From Synechococcus sp. LTW-R (GTDB lineage: Bacteria; Cyanobacteriota; Cyanobacteriia; PCC-6307; Cyanobiaceae): DNA of 64,000 nt. A model generated the notes under the pieces. The model had not been told where the DNA came from. It saw nothing but the letters and a program-made list of their open reading frames with translations, and made no database searches. The stretch spans positions 1,116,001 through 1,180,000 of the forward strand of contig NZ_CP059060.1 in the NCBI RefSeq assembly GCF_014217875.1, in the 5' to 3' direction. Position 1 is the first letter of the stretch; every line of letters starts with the position of its first letter. Made by a program: the position numbers and the translations under genes. This document shows positions 57,312 through 63,099 of this stretch, in pieces.

Positions 57312-57410
57312 ATGGCAATAGGAAAATTGGCTCATCCCGAGAGTGCGGCCAATGCATGCTCCAGAAATAAAGAAATCCTGAGCACAACTACCGATGCTCT
57401 TCAGGATTGA
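57312..57410 (+). CDS. Possible 32-residue peptide, unknown
   Basis: ATG at 57312 is preceded by a perfect AGGAGG (57299-57304) at a 7-nt spacing, the strongest ribosome-binding site seen in the island. The peptide reads MAIGKLAHPESAANACSRNK and ends DALQD. Its 3' end overlaps an 8-bp inverted repeat (AATCCTGA at 57374-57381, TCAGGATT at 57401-57408). Coding status is unproven. Confidence 0.35.
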   Translation: MAIGKLAHPESAANACSRNKEILSTTTDALQD

Positions 57411-57514
57411 GGTCGGCCATGACTGCTTAGGTGCGTGGTCCACAAGCCCGAGCTGGTTCTTACCGCCTCGCTTGTCCTAGAGGCTGCGCGACCAACCCTT
57501 GCAATCGGTTCGGG

Positions 57515-57635
57515 ACCGAGGCCATAACCGCTCAGGAGGCGACTGGTGCATAGGTCGTTGTCCGAGACGGGGTAGTGCCAAGCTCCCCCACCTCAACACT
57601 CCCCGCTACTGAGCAGTGGGTCGGGGAGCTGTTGG
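57515..57635. repeat. Island hairpin repeat, copy 1
   Basis: About 120 bp shared with copy 2 (59052-59171). It starts ACCGAGGCCATAACCGCT, then a GGGG...CTCCCC hairpin (about 57570-57590), then the core hairpin: CAACACTCCCCGCTACTGAG with the far arm AGTGGGTCGGGGAGCTGTTG. Weaker similarity extends upstream to about 57468. No open frame uses it. Confidence 0.85.
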
Positions 57636-57717
57636 GCTCACTCGTAATCCGTGACCTTGATCCTTGGCGCCGAGGGGAGGAGAGATGAGCGCAACCCAGG
57701 AGCAGGCAGGCCATATG

Positions 57718-58467
57718 TCAGAGCTCGGATTCTTCTGGAACCTCCCTTGAGGACGGAACTCGCGGAGCCACATGCAACGACTCTTTCTTTCTTCCGTCAG
57801 AAGAGGGCTGCCAATCTGAATAAACAACCTTCCAAGCCTTGACGGTTTCTGGACCAATTTCATTGATCCTTAGACCGGTGGATCCATCATTTGAAAGCAA
57901 GACAAAAGCTTTTCCATTCACCATGTCGTAGTTAGCCAAAGCAGCCGCAATGGCTTTGTTGACCCTAAAAACGCCATCGCACCCATTAACAACTAGATAG
58001 CCGTCACCATTCTTGATTCCAAAAGACTGAATTGATTCACTACCAGTCGTCACGCGTCGACCGAAAGACTTATTGGCAACCGTTTCTTGCCTGACCCGGA
58101 TTGTGTTCCGGCCAAAGAACGAAGCAACCCTGAAGGATTTATTATAATTGCGATCAAATACACCAATCGTCGTCCCTGTGATTGGGTTTTTCAGGATTAC
58201 TGGCTTGGAAAGAGGGAATTTGGTGCTCTCAAGGTCTTGCGACCTCCAGTCTTCGGTAATAGTGAAGACTTCGACGCCGGGAAAGACCCTAGGAAGCTTC
58301 TCTTGTCCATATTGAATATATTCTTCTGTTCTATATGGCGAACACAGGAGGAGCTCTTCTTTTAATACATCGCCGTATTTCTTTGGTGATATTTCATACG
58401 CTGCTGCAGGCAATGAAGAGGCGAGAAGTGTTGCGCCAGCAAGAGCTAGCAGACCGGGAGAGCGCAT
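57718..58467 (-). CDS. Secreted protein of unknown function
   Basis: A 249-residue protein with a clear signal peptide (MRSPGLLALAGATLLASSLPAAAYE). The mature part has many aromatic residues and Lys/Asn, and codon use is clearly AT-richer than the core genes. Recognisable blocks: EELLLCSPYRTEEYIQYGQE and GYLVVNGCDGVFRVNKAIAAAL (one Cys each, possibly a disulfide). No family recognised. It diverges from the small Cys-containing protein gene at 58530, with 62 bp between starts. Confidence 0.7.
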   Translation of the reverse strand: MRSPGLLALAGATLLASSLPAAAYEISPKKYGDVLKEELLLCSPYRTEEYIQYGQEKLPRVFPGVEVFTITEDWRSQDLESTKFPLSKPVILKNPITGTTIGVFDRNYNKSFRVASFFGRNTIRVRQETVANKSFGRRVTTGSESIQSFGIKNGDGYLVVNGCDGVFRVNKAIAAALANYDMVNGKAFVLLSNDGSTGLRINEIGPETVKAWKVVYSDWQPSSDGRKKESLHVAPRVPSSREVPEESEL

Positions 58468-58529
58468 AAGCTTCTTTTTTCTATATCTAAGCTAGCATGA
58501 CTTCTGTAGTCACTTGTAGGTGAAGGCTA

Positions 58530-58808
58530 ATGATCGCCTCTGGACTTGTGGTGTCAGCGCTATTTGGGATGGCACTACTGAGCGCTGAATCGCCGGCGAA
58601 CGCGGCTCCTTCAGTCTTGGTGGAGAGCGGCGTCAACTGCCCTGGAAGCTATGTAAAAGCAGGGAGAGGCAAGAATTGCCAAGCAGCGCCCGAATATGTA
58701 GACATCATCTACCTCGGAGAGAATATAAGGGAATCCTGCAAACCCACCTACACCCGTCTCAATGCTGGCGACAGCAAGTGGTGCGTAAAATACAGCGAGC
58801 AATACTAA
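58530..58808 (+). CDS. Small secreted cysteine-containing protein, unknown
   Basis: A 92-residue protein: signal peptide (ASGLVVSALFGMALLSAESPANA), then a 65-residue mature part with four Cys (VNCPGS, KNCQAA, ESCKPT, WCVKY), suggesting two disulfides in the periplasm or outside the cell. Not recognised. Divergent partner of the 249-residue secreted protein. Confidence 0.65.
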   Translation: MIASGLVVSALFGMALLSAESPANAAPSVLVESGVNCPGSYVKAGRGKNCQAAPEYVDIIYLGENIRESCKPTYTRLNAGDSKWCVKYSEQY

Positions 58809-59051
58809 TACGCTCGGATAGCTTCACTTGCAAGATTGATGAGTTTACGTGGGTTTGCATCCACAACCACCTCCTTCCCGCCTTCTGCATTGCTTCCTCA
58901 ATCAGCATCCATTCCGCTGCCGTGTGACGCGTCTGCCATCCGTACTGCTCGCATGCGAACACACTGAAGGCCGTGCGTCCCACGTCCTTGGCTGGTCCTA
59001 GCCGCCAAGCTCGTCCTAGTGGATGCGCCACCCCCTTGCATTGACGGCACC
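58809..59051. other. Gene-poor stretch between island genes
   Basis: I see no convincing gene, RNA or terminator. The right part (about 58,950-59,051) shows patchy similarity to the region upstream of repeat copy 1 (57,421-57,514), for example a GTCCTAG block and a CCTTGCA block. An antisense frame here is discussed among the rejected items. Confidence 0.5.
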
Positions 59052-59171
59052 ACCGAGGCCATAACCGCTGAGGACACGGTGGTCGTTCCTACGTGATCCG
59101 AGACGGGGGAGTGCCAAACTCCCCCACCTCAACACTCCCCGCTACTGAGCAGTGGGTCGGGGAGCTGTTGG
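59052..59171. repeat. Island hairpin repeat, copy 2
   Basis: Same element as copy 1. The upstream hairpin is perfect here (GGGGGAG-TGCCAAA-CTCCCCC, about 59105-59125), followed by the core hairpin CTCCCCG-CTACTGAGCAGTGG-GT-CGGGGAG. It lies between the Cys-containing secreted protein and the DUF3303 gene. Confidence 0.85.
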
Positions 59172-59258
59172 TCCAGAGATAACTGCTTGCTCTAGTTGCG
59201 GTTGATACGCATGGATTCGCACCCTTGCGGTCACTGTGACCTGGTTAGACACGTCCCC

Positions 59259-59531
59259 ATGACCTTTTTGATGCACTGGTCTTTCAAGACCGGCTATCAC
59301 GAAATTGCCGCCAAAAAGTTCATGGCGACAGGTGCTCCTTTCCCCTCATGCAAGTCCTGGAAACGCTTCCACGCACCTGGCTCGGTAGAAGGTTGGATTC
59401 TTGTGGAGGCGGACGATGCATCTGCCTGCTACGAGCATGCGGCCGAGTGGGCTGAGTGCCTGGATTGGGAGGTAACTCCCGTTCTTTCTGACGAAGAAGC
59501 TGGTCCGCTGATTGCCAAGGTCTACGCATAG
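59259..59531 (+). CDS. DUF3303 family protein
   Basis: A 90-residue protein from the ATG at 59259, beginning MTFLMHWSFKTGYHEIAAKKF; an in-frame ATG at 59196 adds 21 unrelated residues. DUF3303 features: GWILVEADDASACYEHAAEWAECLDWEVTPVLSDEEAG. The family is a small ferredoxin-like-fold group common in marine bacteria and cyanobacteria, function unknown. It is flanked by repeat copies 2 and 3. Confidence 0.8.
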   Translation: MTFLMHWSFKTGYHEIAAKKFMATGAPFPSCKSWKRFHAPGSVEGWILVEADDASACYEHAAEWAECLDWEVTPVLSDEEAGPLIAKVYA

Positions 59532-59562
59532 TTCTTTGCCGGGGCTCCGCCTACGCGGTCGT

Positions 59563-59606
59563 CCCACCTCAACACTCCCCGCGACTAAGCAGTGGGTCGG
59601 GGAGCT
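59563..59606. repeat. Island hairpin repeat, copy 3 (short)
   Basis: Only the core hairpin is kept: CCCACCTCAACACTCCCCGC, then a GACTAAGCAGTGGGTCGGGG segment, 32 bp after the DUF3303 stop. The differences from copies 1-2 lie in the loop (AAGC instead of GAGC) and one stem base; the 7-bp outer stem CTCCCCG/CGGGGAG is kept. Confidence 0.85.
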
Positions 59607-60302
59607 TATGGCGATTGCCATGAGGCCAGCGCGTTGATCATTTCCTGGGCAAGTAGCCGCATCTCAGGCGCTGAGCGGCATCTGAGGGCCCGTTGGTATG
59701 GATTGGAGCGGCTGCTGGTATGCACACCTCACCAGCTGCTTGAAGCCGTCCTGCGGCGGTCCTCAGACCCACACAAAACGTTCAACCGGTCACAAACGGC
59801 ACATCCCCGCTGGAACGGCTGCCGGATCATCTCCTCACGACCTTGGGTCGGACTTCGGGAGGGTGAAGGGGTCTTCAACACCCCTTCTTTTTTTGTCTGC
59901 CTGAGTGCTGCTGGGTTGCATCAACAGACGCTGCTGCCATTCCTAGTCCAGCTGCTCAAGGCTGGTGAGCACGTCTGGGTTCATTGGAAGGTCGCCCAGT
60001 GATCGGCTAACGCTGGCATTAGTGTGAGGCGAGTGGCTGCAAATGCCAGCAAACGGACTCCCGGTATGGGGTAAATGTAGTCCTTGCCGGTGCCTGAAGT
60101 GGGTTTAGAAATTTGCGGCAGCAATCGCCTTAAACAAGAAGCGGATCAGATGAATGGCATTTCACCAATCTGCATCCAAGCAGCCCCGGGGCAACAACCT
60201 CCGCTGGACGACAGAAGAGGACGTGGGACAGCGATGGGAAATCTTTGAATACGGGCTGGGCTGCGCTAGTTCGTGAGTAGCTTGAACCATCTGGTGTTGA
60301 TC
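59607..60302. other. Gene-poor stretch with a terminator
   Basis: Nothing here is a convincing gene. The terminator at 59865-59894 lies inside the longest forward frame (59592-60002), which argues against that frame being a real gene. A possible 40-codon frame at 60154-60276 (MAFHQSASKQPRGNNLRW...) has no supporting evidence. The terminator may end a non-coding transcript starting near or in repeat copy 3. Confidence 0.5.
59865..59894 (+). terminator. Strong intrinsic terminator without an obvious gene
   Basis: Perfect 8-bp stem GAAGGGGT (59865-59872) / ACCCCTTC (59880-59887), 7-nt loop, then seven T residues. No annotated forward gene ends before it except the DUF3303 gene 330 bp upstream. 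Confidence 0.85.
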
Positions 60303-60330
60303 AATAAAAAAGCCGCCTTATTCGGCGGCC
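60303..60330 (-). terminator. Intrinsic terminator of the beta-barrel protein gene
   Basis: Read on the minus strand: GCCGCC-GAATAA-GGCGGC (arms at 60324-60329 and 60312-60317) followed by TTTTTTATT. It is 26 bp after the stop of the outer-membrane protein gene. Confidence 0.9.
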
Positions 60331-60355
60331 TGGCTAACTTCTTATACCCTTCTCA

Positions 60356-61123
60356 TCAAAGTCGAATACGAACACCTGCGCGAGCGCCATAGGAATACAG
60401 AGGAGAATAATTTAGTCCATTGATGGAGAAAGCTGTAGAGCCATTGTAAGTAGCCTCTACAAACACATCAGCTTTGCTGGTTGCTGCATATGCCACACCA
60501 GCTTTTGCAAGATAGCCGAAAGCTCCAGCGTTGCCGCCATCGACTTTTACACTTTGAGAAAATGTGCCAGTCGCTCCCGAGCTCAACGAAGCGCTACCGG
60601 ACTGAGTAGGGACGGATACGTTTGTGTAGCCAATCCCACCGCCCACATAAGGAGTAAACTTGGACTTTGTCTCAATGTCATAATAAGCGCTCGCGAATAT
60701 ACTGTTTGTGCTGAGAGTGCCAGTTCCGGTGATAGTGAAGCCGTACGGGATATCGGTGTATGTATTGCCAAGGTTAGTGCCACTTTCATGACCACTGCCG
60801 GTGATTTCACCGATCATTGGTCCATTAAATAGATACGTTAGCTCAGCTCTAATATCGCCGAAGTCGTACCCAAAGCCAGCTTCGCCGGCAAAGCCCACCC
60901 CAAGATCAAGTTGAGGAGTAAGGAAGCCGGAATAGGCATCACCGTTATCAAATACTCCCGAGTATGACTTTTCATTGTTGCCGGTATTGTTTGTCCATGA
61001 AGCACCAGCTCCAAGCGTCGCATAGAAGCCCTTAGCCTCTTCAGAAGGGTCTTGAGCGAACACCGGAGAGCTGACAGCAAAAAAGGTAGCCGCTGCTGCT
61101 GCGATCCTGAAATGGACTCTCAT
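60356..61123 (-). CDS. Outer-membrane beta-barrel protein
   Basis: A 255-residue protein from the ATG at 61123, which begins a signal peptide (MRVHFRIAAAAATFFAVSSP, cleavage near VFAQ-DP). The mature part is Gly/Thr/Ser/Tyr-rich with alternating hydrophobic strands (GFYATLGAGASWTNN, LDLGVGFAGEAGFGYDFG, FTPYVGGGIGYTNVSV) and ends YSYGARAGVRIRL, typical of eight-stranded OmpA/OmpX/P44-like barrels. A longer frame to 61207 adds residues before the signal. Composition is AT-richer than the core. Role unknown: adhesion, phage receptor or pore are all possible. Confidence 0.82.
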   Translation of the reverse strand: MRVHFRIAAAAATFFAVSSPVFAQDPSEEAKGFYATLGAGASWTNNTGNNEKSYSGVFDNGDAYSGFLTPQLDLGVGFAGEAGFGYDFGDIRAELTYLFNGPMIGEITGSGHESGTNLGNTYTDIPYGFTITGTGTLSTNSIFASAYYDIETKSKFTPYVGGGIGYTNVSVPTQSGSASLSSGATGTFSQSVKVDGGNAGAFGYLAKAGVAYAATSKADVFVEATYNGSTAFSINGLNYSPLYSYGARAGVRIRL

Positions 61124-61207
61124 CTTATGTTTGGTAGATGTTCCCCTATTTAAACGCAGGGAAAACTCATGCAGGCTTCCCTTATGGCAATACTTGACCT
61201 GACACAT

Positions 61208-61471
61208 CTAATTCGAATCAGCGTCCATCCCTAATTGCTCGCATGTAAAGCGTTGGCCCCTGCAACCCTTCAAGTTTTGATCGGCTACGAGCATTGAAGC
61301 TCGTGGCATTTCATCTGGTGTTTGGCATGGTATTCTCGTGAGGCAGTGCTTACTTATTGCCTGGGCTATCACCGTTGTTGAAAGCAATTCAGTCCCGAAG
61401 GCCTTTCTGGCGGGCTGTTGAACTTGCTTAATCTTGAAATATAGAGGGTCTTTGGAATAATGTCGATTCAA
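61208..61471 (-). CDS. Possible small protein, unknown
   Basis: An 87-codon frame whose last 30 residues (LVADQNLKGCRGQRFTCEQLG...) resemble short Cys-containing proteins seen in picocyanobacteria; the first 50 look non-coding, so the real start may be an internal ATG such as M55 or M60. No ribosome-binding site stands out. Low confidence. Confidence 0.3.
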   Translation of the reverse strand: MNRHYSKDPLYFKIKQVQQPARKAFGTELLSTTVIAQAISKHCLTRIPCQTPDEMPRASMLVADQNLKGCRGQRFTCEQLGMDADSN

Positions 61472-61510
61472 TAAAAAAATGACCTTGATCCATCGCTCCC
61501 ATTTCTTTGC

Positions 61511-61939
61511 TCATACTTTTTGAAGGGCTACAGGTGTTAGTTCAATCTCCAGCTGCTCATATCTACTAGTGACTGTGACTGGCGCATATTTCCACTGGTC
61601 GACAAGCTCGCAGATCTGAGTCAGGGTGTATTCAATTGTGCCCAACGACTCCATTGCAATCGTCTCTTGCTGAAGGCTTGACCAGTCGATGGCCTTTACA
61701 AGTGATACAAACTGCTCAACCAGTTCACTTGTTGCAGTGTTGAGGCCTTGATTTTCTTTTGGTCCAGATGATGTTGAAATCTTGGTTGGTTCTTTACTTT
61801 CTTCCGTTACCTCACTTTTCGGAAACTGTTGTCTAAGTTCTTTAAGGCGGCGAACAGTGATTGATTGCTGTCCTGCACAGAAGTTGAAGTTCTCAAAACT
61901 AACCTCCTCTTGTGTCACTTTGAAAGGTTCAGGAGACAT
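61511..61939 (-). CDS. Protein of unknown function, second gene of an island operon
   Basis: A 142-residue acidic, helix-rich protein. The N-terminal 40 (EEVSFENFNFCAGQQSITVRRLKELRQQF) may fold as a small helical domain; a Ser/Thr/Lys/Glu linker (about 43-68) follows, then a helical C-terminal region (SELVEQFVSLVKAIDWSSLQQETIAMESLG). No family recognised. It follows the next upstream gene by 48 bp on the same strand, so the two likely form one transcript controlled from the palindrome at 62391. Confidence 0.65.
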   Translation of the reverse strand: MSPEPFKVTQEEVSFENFNFCAGQQSITVRRLKELRQQFPKSEVTEESKEPTKISTSSGPKENQGLNTATSELVEQFVSLVKAIDWSSLQQETIAMESLGTIEYTLTQICELVDQWKYAPVTVTSRYEQLEIELTPVALQKV

Positions 61940-61987
61940 CCTGCTTAGCTCGTAAAGATGTGATGGAGTAAGGGTGTCAAACCACTT

Positions 61988-62383
61988 CTACTCATCTTTA
62001 TCAGTATGCCGACTAGTTAACCAATCAGCTGTAGCTGCCAGTTTGTGTGCATTGCTCCTTTTGAAACCAACTGACTCAAGCATCCGTTGTGCTTGCTTCC
62101 TAAGTCGTTTTGACTGCCACCCGTACTTATTGCCCTTATCGAAACGATGATTTTTCTCAAGATATTCTGCTTCATTGGAAATTGCTATCGCAAGCCGTAA
62201 TCCATTGTCTGCAGCCCCTCTTTGAAGAAGAGCTGTTGATTCCGCAAACTGCAGAAGATTCTTTGCCGTGTCTTCTCCGATTTCTTGGAGTATTCGCTTT
62301 AGGCTTGCAAGATGGCGTTGATCAGGGATTCCATCTTCAGTGATTGGGGTAATGAGTTTGCTTAGTGTGATTTGAGTTGACAT
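61988..62383 (-). CDS. Possible small regulatory or DNA-binding protein, unknown
   Basis: A 131-residue protein from the ATG at 62383 (MSTQITLSKLITPITEDGIP). It is rich in helices and basic residues, and the C-terminal third (SKRLRKQAQRMLESVGFKRSNAHKLAATADWL) could form a helix-turn-helix. The longer start at 62398 would run through the 16-bp palindrome at 62391, so the shorter start is preferred. Genes with an operator over their own start often encode autoregulators; that is inference. Located between a tyrosine recombinase and a second unknown gene. Confidence 0.6.
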   Translation of the reverse strand: MSTQITLSKLITPITEDGIPDQRHLASLKRILQEIGEDTAKNLLQFAESTALLQRGAADNGLRLAIAISNEAEYLEKNHRFDKGNKYGWQSKRLRKQAQRMLESVGFKRSNAHKLAATADWLTSRHTDKDE

Positions 62384-62390
62384 AGGAATT

Positions 62391-62406
62391 ATCCACACGT
62401 GTGGAT
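62391..62406. promoter_or_regulatory. 16-bp perfect palindrome, candidate operator
   Basis: ATCCACACGTGTGGAT is its own reverse complement. It ends 8 bp before the ATG of the unknown gene at 62383 and overlaps where the ribosome-binding site or promoter should be. A dimeric repressor site is the simplest reading. Confidence 0.6.
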
Positions 62407-63099
62407 TATTTATTGATTGTGATCACCACCTACTGGTCTCTTGTCCTGGTAGATGGTGATTGTGAGTCACTGGTCAATTACCCGTCTGGGTATTTCACCT
62501 AGATTCGGTTTGGGAAGTGTTGCCGTAGGCTCCGCCTGTAGCACTCACTCCGTAAAGACGAACAAGTCATCCATCGAATGATGGATTTCACCTGAGTTCA
62601 TGGTGCCGCCGCTGTGTTACTCGCGTCGGGCTAACGGGGTTGGATAACGGGTACTACTGCACAGTGCCTGAAGCTGTGCTCTCCCTGGCGTCCAACAACG
62701 CGAACAACGACCTACTCCAACCAGTCATAGTTGGCATTCAGAGCTGCCCCTTTCTTTAGAGACGAATCCACTCGTCTGGTTTTACCGCCTTGAACCTGGC
62801 GTGGTCAGTTCTTCTGTGTATACGGGTCGGAGCGCCTTCTTCGTGTATACAGGTGCCATCAAGATTCCCTTCTATACATGTGGGATCTATTCCTCCTATA
62901 CACCCGCCATCGCTTCTCCCTGTATAAGCCCGTTATTGTCCTCTACCTCTAAACACCCGAAATCAACGGTCTCCCTCTACACGGGGCAGATCAGTCTCTC
63001 CCCCATAAGCCCGTTACCGGTCTCCTCGTATACGCCCGTTATCGCTTTTGCCTGTATGAGCCCGTTATCACCGTTTCAAATAAGTAATCAAGAAACTCA
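62407..63099. other. Repeat-rich intergenic region of the island
   Basis: About 690 bp without a gene. It holds a 12-bp-arm inverted repeat (ATCACCACCTAC at 62422-62433 with GTAGATGGTGAT at 62449-62460, one mismatch), a TACCC/GGGTA pair at 62479-62492, an ATCCATC/GATGGAT hairpin at 62569-62586, a GATAACGGG at 62643-62651, and the tandem array at 62810-63075. Density of inverted repeats next to a recombinase suggests an attachment or replication-control region. Confidence 0.7.
62810..63075. repeat. Tandem array of ten degenerate units with a period of about 26 bp
   Basis: Units are anchored on a TATA-like core at 62819, 62846, 62873, 62897, 62923, 62950, 62978, 63004, 63029 and 63055 (spacing 24-28 bp). 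The best units share TCTCCTNGTATACGCCCGTT plus ATCG (e.g. 62915-62937, 63020-63044, 63046-63071). Conservation is strongest at GTATA and GCCCGTTATC. An open frame runs through (62801-63151) but the period is not a multiple of three, so it is a by-product. Confidence 0.8.

Noticed and set aside
58759-59031. 90-codon minus frame (segment CEQYGWQTRHTAAEWMLIEE)
   Set aside because: Has some protein-like composition, but overlaps the secreted Cys-protein gene and lacks a start signal; could be a decayed gene.
59592-60002. 136-codon forward frame after repeat copy 3
   Set aside because: Begins inside the hairpin repeat and contains a strong intrinsic terminator; no family resemblance.
62810-63075. 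CRISPR array
   Set aside because: Conserved cores are only about 16 bp with about 10 bp between them, units are degenerate, and no cas gene is present.
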